From assembly GCA_032622095.1 (NCBI GenBank), contig CP136069.1, forward strand, positions 127,367,450-127,431,449: DNA of 64,000 nt. Direction: 5' to 3'. Under the pieces are notes generated by a model, which saw only the letters and a program-made list of their open reading frames with translations, ran no database searches and was not told where the DNA came from. Shown here piece by piece: positions 42,471 through 52,953 of the stretch; positions within the stretch are counted from its first letter, which is position 1, and every line of letters starts with the position of its first letter. This DNA comes from Siphonodentalium dalli. Its lineage: Eukaryota > Mollusca > Scaphopoda > Gadilida > Siphonodentaliidae. The translations under genes were made by a program, and so were the position numbers.

Positions 42471-42737
42471 TCGGATTAGTGAGCACAACTAGCTCCTCTG
42501 CTACCACGACCACGTCCACAACCACAGCAATGGCTACAACAACAACAACAACAACAACACAGAAGACGACAACAACATCAACAGCCGCACCATCCTCAAC
42601 TACAGTACCACCCACATCAACGTCAACAACATCTACGACACCACCATGTGACGATTATACAACACAATGTCCAACTTACAACTATGAAAAATTTCCATGG
42701 TTATGTGATCAGTACTGTTGCTCCTACTGTGTCAAAG
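42471..42737 (+). CDS. Host exon: Thr-rich linker plus six-Cys module
   Basis: 267 bases, phase 1-1, acceptor TCCCTTTCAG. It encodes VGLVSTTSSSATTTT..., a Thr/Ser/Pro stretch of about 50 residues, then PPCDDYTTQC...WLCDQYCCSYCVKG. Cys spacing is C-x6-C-x11-C-x3-CC-x2-C, matching the exons at 24955 and 43612. The donor reads AAAG|GCAAGT, a GC-AG type donor with otherwise perfect consensus. It is a tandem duplicate of the next exon: upstream intron and acceptor sequences are also alike. Confidence 0.75.
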
Positions 42738-43611
42738 GCAAGTTGCTAATATGACAGCACGTGGAATGCACATAATGGGCAACCGCACCATTATCTGATG
42801 GTTATTATAACATTTTCCAAGATATAACCTTGTTGTCCAATTAAATTATGTTGAATTCGCATTGGACTTTCATATTAAAGGATGCTGGTTGTTTTACAAC
42901 CGAGCTTAATCCTTTCTATACTGAATGGACTATCACATTCAGTTATAAAGGTAAACATCTACTATTCAATTGGAGGGGTGTTCAGATAATACAAGCAGAC
43001 GACAGACTGTCACAGACGAACATATAATACAAGTACAGAAGGATTCATATTCAAGCCTTGAAATGGTGTGCCTGTAATTTGCAGAATGAGGTCACCAGAG
43101 GGTGAATTTAGTGATGCTACCCCGCATAGTGGGCTAGCATCACCAAATTCACCCTCTGGGAACCTCATTCTGCTGAGTTGTAAGCAGAATGAGGTTCCCA
43201 GAGGGTGAATTTGGTGATGCTAGCCCGATATGCGGGGTAGCATCACTAAATTCACCCTCTGGGGACGTCATTCTGCAAATGACAGGCACACTATTTCACG
43301 GCTCGTTCATATTCATTGATGGAAATGTTCAGATTGTCGTTTGTTGAACTTGTTACCTGAACATTTTCTAGGGGAGCTACTCGTCAATGAGTATTTCGTA
43401 TAGAAACAATTAATTGGAATCCGATAAAGCGGACAGACGGAATAAAATATGGTAAAATGTCAGTGTTTGAGAGGGAATCCTTTACACTGTCATTTTCAAA
43501 TGAGATACAATAACCAATGAATTATCTCAAGACATATCATCTGAGATGTAAGTCTTTAGTCAATGAGTGAAGCACTTCTCATGTGGTGTTAATATCTGGT
43601 CTCCCTTTCAG
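42738..43611 (+). other. Host intron with a palindromic MITE
   Basis: Begins with GC (GCAAGT) and ends CCCTTTCAG. It contains copy 4 of the duplicated intronic segment (42895-43045) and a palindrome at 43061-43299. Its last 250 bases resemble 41880-42470 (TACTCGTCAATGAGTATTTC, GGAATCCGATAA), so the block upstream of each exon was duplicated too. Confidence 0.65.
43061..43299. repeat. Palindromic MITE-like element
   Basis: Arms of about 115 bp: GTGTGCCTGTAATTTGCAGA...CACCAAATTCACCCTCTGGG pairs with its reverse complement up to GACAGGCACAC. The sub-unit CCAGAGGGTGAATTT occurs four times, alternately inverted. No target duplication is obvious. Confidence 0.75.
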
Positions 43612-43701
43612 TTGGTTTAGTGAGCACAACATCTCGTACAACTTCAATTACCACTCAGCCAACAAGCAACAGCCCCTCTGATACCACGACCACAACAGTA
43701 G

Positions 43702-43733
<32 letters not shown>

Positions 43734-43923
43734 AAGACAACAACAACAACAACAACAACAACAACGACGACGACATCCACCACAACGACGCCGACGACAT
43801 CAACTGAGACCACGTCAGGGCAGACGGACCAATGTCAGGACGTGTGGTACGACTGCTCATGGATTAACCTTGAGACGAACTGGAATTTTTGCACAGATTT
43901 CTGCTGTGCCTACTGTCGATCGC
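43612..43923 (+). CDS. Host exon: Thr-rich linker plus six-Cys module
   Basis: 312 bases, phase 1-1, acceptor CTCCCTTTCAG, donor TCGC|GTGAGT. It encodes VGLVSTTSRTTSITTQPTSN..., a Thr run, then DQCQDVWYDC...NFCTDFCCAYCRS. Cys spacing is C-x6-C-x11-C-x3-CC-x2-C. The start VGLVSTTS and the acceptor are shared with 42471. The linker is again an ACA/ACG repeat, a secreted mucin-like spacer. The open frame past the donor is intron. Confidence 0.75.
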
Positions 43924-45712
43924 GTGAGTCTATAAAAAAAACAACCTTCTGCTTTAAATTTTGTTGTTATTTATGCTTGGAGATAAGGAGCTCCATGTCA
44001 TGTTGGTTGCTGTGATCTAAACACATACAGGGTACAGAAATTCATAACAAAGACCAAACGGTTCAAATCAATCAATTCAAACAATAAATAATTCTATTTT
44101 AACAATGTATTACAAATGACAATAATATCCCGAAAGGTACATTAGTTTTCAAACACTGATAAATATACATTTTTCGAAGAACATGCCCATCGATAGAGGT
44201 ATACATAGGGAGGGGTGTCTCATGCTACAACGCACCACAGTCCAAATTTATACATTCACTGTCGGTTGATTGTTGTCAACCATCACACTACTATGGATAT
44301 TTCAGTTGAAGGGGGGTGGCCACAATAAGCCATTGGCTTACTGCCAAATCCCTTTCCAATTGTATCTTTCTTATACTCAATGTTGTCTATTTTTAATGTA
44401 TATAATATATTGTGAATGTAGATGTTTAGATAGTTTATAAATAATATAGATAATATATGACATGTAGTATTGATCTTATCTGTTCTATATGCTCTAATAT
44501 AGATAATATATGACATGTAGTATTTATCTTATCTGTTCTATATGCTCTAATATAGATAATATATGACATGTAGTATTTATCTTATCTGTTCTATATGCTC
44601 TGCTAATAGCGTCCAGTAAGTGCAACGTTGTTTGCAGATGTTTAGATAGTTTAAATATATCTCAAACAACGTTGCACTTACTGGACGCTATTAGCAGAGC
44701 ATATAGAACAGATAAGATAAATACTACATGTCATATATTATCCACCAAGAACAACGCGATTTAAAAAAACACACAATACATAATCTGTAATTTCATAAGA
44801 TCGTCCCAGTAAATCGGAATCCAAATATTATCAAATTAATTACATAAAGATTCTTTTCACGCAGTGAATACTTGATTGATATATCGCTTCACCCATAAAT
44901 TAACCCTTCTGTAAAATGAGTTCATTCCGCGTTTCTGATTGGAAATGATCCAGGTGAGAAATATCGGTTCAGTTATATTTTGTTTCCACGCTTGGAACTG
45001 TAAATGGTGGCTCGAAATTCGGCGTACACGTCGTCTGTGTAAATCTTATTTTGAGTCACGTTTCATGTACAAATAACACGTCACGATTGTTGACATTTTG
45101 CGTGAACTTTCTAATTAATGAACATCTATTATGCAACGTAAATACATTTCAAAAGGATCCAAATCGAGAAAAAATAACAGATTTCTTTTAGAGAAAGATG
45201 GACAAAACAAAAAGAAGAAATTGTTCCAACTCCTTAGAGTAGTTATACACGCACAAGAAATTTACAATACACTTTAGGGCAACATAAGGTACAGACAGCA
45301 CATATACATATGTATATAGCCAAATAGATGAATAGAGCCAAACATCTATTTTACAGTTAACTTCACCTGTCAAACATAAATGATTTTGTAAACTTAAATG
45401 TCGTGTATCGTTTAATTTATAATTTATTTGTATATTGTTCTGATATGAACTGTGACCTGAATAAAACATATTAGTAATAAACAAATCATATATCGAGCTA
45501 TTAATATGTATGTTAATAATCACTTCATCGGAATTAAAATTTAAATCAAATACTCTCACATTATTTGAAAGAAAAAAAATTCGTTATGTTACCAGATCAG
45601 TATACATATCACTGACGACCATTTTGACTTAACTTAACGAAAAATACATTGCATACAATGTTACGGAACACCGTTGATTTGTGTTATAGTTTAATGTCAT
45701 GTGTATCTTCAG
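43924..45712 (+). other. Host intron with tandem repeat and palindrome
   Basis: GTGAGT to TATCTTCAG. 44437-44600 has three units of about 52 bp (TAGATAATATATGACATGTAG...TATCTTATCTGTTC). 44556-44743 forms a palindrome with arms ending CTGCTAATAGCGTCCAGTAAG...AACGTTG. No coding exon seen otherwise. Confidence 0.6.
44437..44743. repeat. Tandem repeat running into a palindrome
   Basis: The last tandem unit (44556-44632) is repeated inverted at 44664-44743, including AGTGCAACGTTGTTT / AAACAACGTTGCACT. The loop is about 30 bases. Confidence 0.75.
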
Positions 45713-45838
45713 AAGGTATAGAGGTGACTACGACTTCACCAACAACGACTTCACCGACGACCACGACGACGACAACGACGACTACAACCACAACAACCAC
45801 AACCACAACAACAACAACAACAACCACGATACATTTAG
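45713..45838 (+). CDS. Host exon: Thr-rich linker only
   Basis: 126 bases, phase 1-1, acceptor TATCTTCAG, donor TTAG|GTGCGT. It encodes about 42 residues: EGIEVTTTSPTTTSPTTT, a Thr run and TIHL. It has no Cys module and joins in phase to the TSP1 exon at 48940 (linking Val). Its ACG/ACA/ACC repeat is of the same kind as in the other linkers. Confidence 0.6.
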
Positions 45839-46289
45839 GTGCGTGAATAGATCCTAGCTGGACTCCTTAGTCACTCCGACAATGAAAAACGTTCCCTTCA
45901 TACACATTGGTTCAATCGATACCGAAATATTCTTTTCCACCAACTTAATATCGGTATCATTGATATAGCTATTGGATATTACGGAATTCTAATAGACAAC
46001 TTTGTCTCGTTTGGGCCCAATAAATATGATACTCGTCACACATTAAGATACACTGCCCCCGACAGTGGGAAATCAACATTTGACAATCGTTACAATACGA
46101 TGCAACGAGATCTTCGTCAAACGCGATAGTGTTAAAGGAACTTGGATGACAGCCCCTGCATCGACGTAGGGATGCGCATACATTATGTCTAATGCATATC
46201 ATTTTTAACAACAAAGCTCCCCCATGTTTTGACTGGACTCCTATAGTTATATATACACACCCCGTGTCATAGATATCAACCGTTATTTT

Positions 46290-47230
46290 CAACGCAATTC
46301 AGATGCTTCAGAAAACAGTTTTGTTATCTCGAAGCTTTCAAGAAAACATTCTTCCCGATCACGATTGATGTCTGGAATGTGTTGTCAAATGAAATAAAAA
46401 GTAAAGCATATGACGCTTTTAAATCTATATATACAGTTGTTCCAAAGACCAAGATTCCGTTACGCGTTCATCTCGGCCACCGTAGGATATCACATATTGT
46501 CAGAAGCATTTGTAGCGACCTGAACTGTGACAAACTTAATAACGACATGTTTGCCTGTGAAAGCCCTGTTGAAGATGCTGAACACTTGTTTATGCATGCC
46601 CATTTATATATCAGCGCATGGAATTGATACAAACCATGACATCGTTTTGGGTATTATCGTCATATTAAGCTTTTATCAAAGGAGATATTACCCTATAACG
46701 CATAACGAGAACAGTATTATTAGAGAAGCAGCTCTAATGTTCATCAAATTTTCTGGTAGGTTTGGGACTTGTTGCGAATGACCTCCTGTGAATCCACCAA
46801 AATGTTTGACCCCCCCCTTGTCGTGACCCCATACACCGCCTATTATCGCCAACCCATCGTAACCCGATCGACCCCTCCCATATATAGTTGTCCACCTAAC
46901 GTAAAAACACTCCCATAATTTCGTCCGAATACTAACTTATCAGTTTCACGAACCCGAATAAGCACATAATATGTATTTAATAACCCCCAGCCCCTCCTAT
47001 AGTTATGTCCGATCCGATTTCCTAATATGTATAAACATGCACCGCTTTTTAAAAATCTTGTACCACATCACATTCAACCAAGTTCGAATTATTATACATA
47101 TTTGACAGCTCATGCCCATCGTACCAAAAACCTGTTATGTTACTTTGTACATGTGCGTTTGAATATATATTTGTTGTAGGGAGCGGAGGTCCGCCTAAGT
47201 TTCTCAGAACTTGTCATCCTAGCCCTTATA
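46290..47230 (+). pseudogene. CR1-like LINE 3' fragment, plus strand
   Basis: It reads WNVLSNEIKSKAYDAFKS, then SICSDLNCDKLNND...CESPVEDAEHLFMH and, after a frameshift, REAALMFIKFSGRF. This is the same C-terminal tail type as the minus-strand LINE at 27602. The 3' part includes TTGTTGTAGGGAGCGGAGGTCCGCCTAAG, shared in inverse with 27170-27210. Broken by frameshifts and not functional. Confidence 0.65.
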
Positions 47231-47559
47231 TTTATGTATTAATACACACATAATACATGACAATATATATGATTGAATCAATTAAGATACACGTGTACTT
47301 AGCGTCATGCATGTATAGCTATATTATCATATCTTAGGTCGAGTGACCTTTTTTTTTAGCATTGGCATATTTAGATTCAAGATGGTAGCTGCTGATTATA
47401 GGTGACGCTTTACATTCTGCATGAGTTAAACTTTAAGAAGAAATCAGAAGAGCATTATCAATGCCAGATAGGGAAGTTAAACTTAATTGTTACCCAATAG
47501 TAGAGTTTTACTTCGTAAATCATTGGTATTTAGAATTAACTGGTTAACCCCAAATTTGC

Positions 47560-47740
47560 GTTCGTAACGCCACAACGAACTGTTGCCCGCCCTGAATGAA
47601 CTGTTGCCCGGTTTGCAATCACGGTCAGCTTTCGTGACGTCACGAGTGAACTGTTGCCCGACCCGAGCGAACTGTTGACTGGCTCCGAGCGAACTGTTGA
47701 CTGGCCCGAACGAACTGTTACATGGTTTGCAATTTCCGTG
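47560..47740. repeat. Direct repeats of GAACTGTTG
   Basis: Seven or so spaced copies of CGAACTGTTG / TGAACTGTTGCCCG, interspersed with GACGTCACGA-like bases. The same word appears inside the hairpin at 47929-48102, so both probably belong to one repeat family. Confidence 0.6.
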
Positions 47741-47928
47741 ACGTTTCGGCTATTTCCGGAAATTTCCGATTTCGTTTTTTAATTATACCGGATTTCCGCA
47801 TTGTCACTGTCACGCGGTATATACCAATACCAGTTAGTTCTAAAAAAATAATCTAAATAACACTATTAAAGAGTGTAATTAATTAGCAATGACCTGATTA
47901 TATACAAGTAAATGTATTGGGTAACAAA

Positions 47929-48102
47929 GAAATTATTGCATGTGTCTTTTGGGAACAGGCAAAATTGTTGTCCCTCGGTATCAGGAATGACTATCGAACT
48001 GTTGCCCTCGGCCTTCGGCCTTGGGCAACAGTTCGATAGTCATTCCTGATACCTCGGGACAACAATTTTGTCTGTTCCCAAAAGACACATGAAATAATTG
48101 CT
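47929..48102. repeat. Near-perfect long hairpin
   Basis: Arms of about 80 bp around the centre TCGGCCTTCGGCC (near 48016): AATTATTGCATGTGTCTTTT...CTATCGAACTGTTGCCC pairs with GGGCAACAGTTCGATAG...AAAAGACACATGAAATAATT. A few mismatches only, which suggests a recent MITE or fold-back. Confidence 0.8.
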
Positions 48103-48358
48103 TAATATAGCAAGCTAAGTATACCCATGCAGTTCAGGTATACTATTCCCTTTTTATCCCGAAAAACAATGTCGCTGTTATAGTAGCCAATCACACTATA
48201 TAATTACAAATTGACAAATGCAACCAATAAATATCTGGGCTTTACCCCCTCCCATGGCACCTGACGCACGAAGAATACTATAGACGAGCATCATTACTAA
48301 TACGCAATAAATCAACTCAACTATTGAAAACTACCCCCTCTCCCAGCATCTCATCCCT

Positions 48359-48360
48359 TT

Positions 48361-48391
<31 letters not shown>

Positions 48392-48430
48392 TTCTCTCTA
48401 TCTCTCTCGTCCTCTCTATCTCTTTCTCGT
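48359..48430. repeat. TC-rich microsatellite
   Basis: (ATCTCTCTCT)n-type tract, imperfect. Confidence 0.85.
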
Positions 48431-48939
48431 TCACAATCTCTCTCCCTGCTTCTAACGACATCATCATTACTATAATTATGATATGTTCATTCCTTCCGTC
48501 CGACCTCCTCTCTACACTTAATGAAGACACTTAATGAAGAGCGGGCGCGAAACAAAAGGGGAGCACTTAATAAAAGCCCTTGGGCTTGTTGTTTAATCCC
48601 CTTTCCAATCAATCGAATTTATATTATTCTATACTCCTGTAAAATGTCTGTTAAATGTTTATATATGTTATTATTTTGATTGGAATAAAATATGTTTACA
48701 CTAATTCAGATTCAAATAACGCCTATGGGCGTATTTGGGTTTTAGAAATACGTTCAATATGAACCTATTTGCCTGAGGATATGTTGAACATTTAACACAA
48801 CAGTGCATGTAGTATTGGTACTGAGAACGATTACAAATAGCTGACTGCTGGTGCAGATTATAGTAACATTTTGTTGTGTAATTTCTAATAATGACACCGG
48901 ATGCATGTTAGTACAATTGCTGCGTAAATGTCGTTCTAG

Positions 48940-49104
48940 TTACACAAGCCGGTGTTTGGACGCCATGGGGACAATGGAGTATGTGTGACGCCAGTTGTGG
49001 TGGTGGGCAGAAACAACGACAGAGGGTGTGTCCGGGGGATGAGCCTCTTGCATGTGGATCTTATCACACATGGTATCAACACTGCAATACAGAGTCGTGC
49101 CCAG
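48940..49104 (+). CDS. Host exon: thrombospondin type 1 repeat
   Basis: 165 bases, phase 1-1, acceptor GTCGTTCTAG, donor CCAG|GTAAGA. It encodes about 55 residues: GVWTPWGQWSMCDASCGGG, then KQRQRVCPG and a C-terminal HCNTESCPG. The WxxW, CSxSCGGG-like and six-Cys layout is that of a TSP1 domain, which in ADAMTS proteins follows the cysteine-rich region and binds matrix. Symmetric phases fit modular exon shuffling. Further TSP1 exons may lie to the right of the window; I find none before 64000. Confidence 0.88.
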
Positions 49105-49355
49105 GTAAGAAATAGAGAATACATACCACTGGTCAAGTGGTCCTGCTAATATGCTATGATGCTGGTAGGGAAAACTGATGCCGTTACGAATTTTATTTTT
49201 TCTAATGTTGTCATTTTTGCGGTGTTTGGCTAATCCGAGCGATTTGAGAAAAACAGTTTGTGTATGAAACATTCAAGAACATATATATTTTTGAAAAATA
49301 TAATAATTCCTGCGCTGGTGTTTTAAAACGACGTAAGTAACATCTTGATTATATA
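49105..49355 (+). other. Start of the intron after the TSP1 exon
   Basis: GTAAGA then AT-rich sequence up to the fold-back element. No feature seen. Confidence 0.5.
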
Positions 49356-51364
49356 GACCGGCCCCCAGATGAGGGTAGTGTCACACGAAAGGGTAAAAAT
49401 TTTGACGCTGTCTCCAATTATCCTTGCCCCATGAAAAACACTGAGGTATCCAGGGCGGAGCAGGTGGAAAAAATATATTTTTTGACCTTTTTGGTGTTTT
49501 TGACCTGCAAATTTCAGTATAATCAGGAAAACCAATAAAATAAGACAAATGTTGAATACAATATACTTGAATATCAGTTATATTATCCAACAATTATTGT
49601 GAAAAATTCACGAAAATGCCAAAAAAATGCATAAATTGCAGTGCTTTTTCAAAAATGTTTTCCAGAAGATTTTATATAAAATTTTAATTTTTTGGTATAA
49701 AGCTCTCAGTGGTGCAACAATTTTTTTTAGCATTATATACCTGATTTATTAATATCAACATCACAAGCAATGATATCCAACAAGCCGAGATATTTCCAAA
49801 AACTTAACCCCCCCCCCCTAAATTGATTTTCTATCTGAAAATACCTGTGAAGTCAGAATAGCCCGTTTTCGTTCCGTTTTGTTAACCAATTCAGAGTCTT
49901 CTCATATATCATGGAATTAGGATGTATCTGAGGAGGTTTATATTATGGTAGAGTCTATTTTTGTTTAAATATTTTTTTGGGTGAATTAGCTAAAATTTTG
50001 ATTATTTTTAAGTGAAAAATTTCTGAAAAATTCCCATGACTTTGTCAGTTTTATGGATACAGCTGCACAACATGCACCACAGTAAGCATATATTGATCCC
50101 CAATACCAGACATGAAATGCTATAATCATGTACCAGACCAGAATTAAGAATAAAGTAAAACTTAACCCTACCCCAAGATAGTGTCCTCAATGCTTTCTAT
50201 TGTATGCTATACAAAACTCGAAAGGTCGTTCGTACTAGTTAATAAAATTCATATAATAAATTGCAATAGTTCTGCCACGGATTATGCAATCTCATCTGTG
50301 GTCGAGTTGGCAACTGTTGCAAGTCTCCACTGTTTTGCTATCATGTTGGCTCGTTTTGAGTGTAGAATTCAAGATTCCGCACATTGTGGAAGTGCAGAAA
50401 GATCAAGTACCTTCTGCTGATTCTCGAACATCTGCTGGAACATTATCCGCCTAGCTTTATTCACTTTTCTCGAACGTTGAACATATAAGGCACATGCTAA
50501 CTCCTCGAGTGTAGTAATGTTGTCACTGTCCAAAACCAAATTCGTTCCTAAATATGCCATGACTTCCATATATTTTGATCGTCTTCCCAGCAACTTCAAG
50601 ACTAGTTTTGTTTTCCTTTTTGGAAGGTAATCATTACCCCCAGTCAATAGAATTTCTGTGCAACATCTTACGGGAAGAATGGTTCAAACAACTCAGACTG
50701 CCTATCGGCCGTCCATCCACGAAGTGCTACACCGGGAGTGGTTGATTTGGCAACGGTTGCAAGTCTCCACTGTTTTGCTATCATGTTGGCTCGTTTTGAG
50801 TGTAGAATTAAAGATTCATCACATGGTGGAAGTGCAGAAAGGAATCTTTAATTCTACACTTAAAACGAGCCAACATGATAGCAAAACAGTGGAGACTTGC
50901 AACCGTTGCCAAATCAACCACTGTCGGTGTAGCACTTCATGGATGGACGGCCGATAGGCAGCCTGAGTTGTTTGAACCATTATAGCATTTCATGTCTGAT
51001 ATTGCACTGGATATTGGGGAAGAATTTATGCTTATTGTGGTCCATGTTGTGCAGCTGTATCCATAAAACTGACAAATTTTAGACAATTTATCCCAAAATA
51101 AAATCAAATATTTAAACAAAATAGACTCTACCATAACATAAACCTCATCAGATACATGCTAATTCCATGATATATGATAAGACTCTGAATAGGTTAACAA
51201 AACGGAATGAAAACGGGCTATTCTGACTTGACAGGTATTTTCAGATAGAAAATCAGTTTTTTGGTAAGATCAAGAGCCAAATGGATTGAACAAGGTGAAA
51301 AACCAACAAAATATTTCCTCAATCTAGAAAAACGCAATTCTATATCGAAAACTCTATGCAACCT

Positions 51365-52953
51365 CAGACCCGTTCCAAACGACGGATTTTTGTCGACTCG
51401 AATCTAATTGTATTAAATCCGTCGGTGGTGCGTCTGCGGTCAATTTTGTTTCAGACGGACGCATCTTTGTCGCGTCGAATCTAATACATCGGTCGATTTA
51501 TTTAAAGGTGCACCCCATGTTACCTTCACAAAATGGTCACGCGTAGATATAGAGGCCTATATATACCGGTATAGTATACATATATATACTAAAATACAGT
51601 ATAAATTATGTATAAATATATGCGCGATTGCAGCGCGAATATATGTGCATATGTATATGAGGATGTATATAGTACATATAGTTATATAATATAATATAAT
51701 AGGCGCTACAAATAAATGTTAGATCGTGCAACCAATTGCCATATATGTGTATACCATGCATGTAAATACAGGTATACAAGAATTATTATAAATCAGAGAA
51801 TACCACCCCTACCCTTATAATAATGAAACCCGGAATATATTAATTATTATAAATAAGAGGTTACCACCCCTATACCCCTCATAATAAGTAATGCCGGTAT
51901 ATATGAATTAGTATAAATAAGATCAGTGGTACCACCCTACCCCTTATAATGAGGAATACCGGAATATATTAATTATATATTATAAATCATAGGCTACCAC
52001 CTATATATCCTTTATAATAAGGAATACCGGTATCTATGAATTATTATAAATCATAGGCTACCATCCCTACCCCTCATAATAAGTAATACCGGTTTATATG
52101 AATTATTATAAATCTGAGGCTACCACCCCTACCCCTTATAATAAGGAATACCGGTATATGTAAATTATTATAAATCATAGGCTACCACTCTGCCCCTTAT
52201 AACAAGTAATACCTGAATATATGAATTATTATAAATAAGAGGTTACCACCCCTTTACCCCTCATAATAAGTAATATCGGTATATATGCATGATTATAAAT
52301 CAGTAGTACCACCTCTGCCCCTTATAATAAGTAATACCGGTAAATATTAATTATTATACATCAGAGACTACCACCCCTATTCCTTACAATAAGGAATATC
52401 GGTCTATATGAATTATTATAAATCGGTTGCTACAACCCCTACCCCTTATACCGGTATATATGGATTATTCTAAAACATTGATACTATATCCATTATAAGA
52501 TGTGAGTCAGTGACATGCCATGTTCGTTGAGGAATCAAACTACCAAAACAATTACAATTTGCACATTGTTACCTAAGCAATGCTTATAGATATATATTTC
52601 TTTATGACAAAGAGAGCGTGCGACAAATGACGTCGTGTGGGTATTTCCTCAGATAAGGGGAGCCCCCTCATTATTATACCATTATCATATCATTTGCATT
52701 TGTTCTTCGGCAACTTTCGGCTCTTCTCGTCACATGTATTAGATTCGAGTCGTCAAAAATCCGTCGTTTGAAACCAAGACGGATTTCAGACGCATCACCG
52801 ACGAAGATTCGTCTGAATTGGACGGAGATTCGTCTGTGATGCGTCTGACACGGATCTAATTGTTTCAAACGTCGCATTTTTGACGCATTTAATACAATTG
52901 TGGGTCTGGTATTAGATTCGAGTCGACAAAAATCCGTCGTTTGGAACGGGCCT
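51365..52953. mobile_element. 1.6-kb TIR element inserted in the LINE
   Basis: About 43-bp TIRs: GACCCGTTCCAAACGACGGA...ACTCGAATCTAAT on the left and its reverse complement ending CGTTTGGAACGGGCC on the right. CCT occurs on both sides (51362-51364 and 52951-52953) and may be a 3-bp target duplication; removal restores the LINE frame (CNLTDS). Subterminal repeats of CGTCTGA and ATTAGATTCGAGTCG lie inside both ends. It has no transposase; the centre is a minisatellite. Confidence 0.75.
51775..52470. repeat. 60-bp minisatellite inside the TIR element
   Basis: About 11 units of roughly 60 bp: TACCACCCCTACCCCTTATA then ATAAGGAATACCGGTATATATGAATTATTATAAATC. Units differ by substitutions and small indels. 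Confidence 0.9.

Larger units (their letters stand above)
45839..48939 (+). other. Host intron with LINE remains and repeats
   Basis: Bounded by GTGCGT and GTCGTTCTAG. It holds a LINE fragment (46290-47230), direct repeats at 47560-47720, a long hairpin (47929-48102) and a TC-rich microsatellite (48359-48430). 45839-46290 and 48430-48930 show nothing I recognise. Confidence 0.55.
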
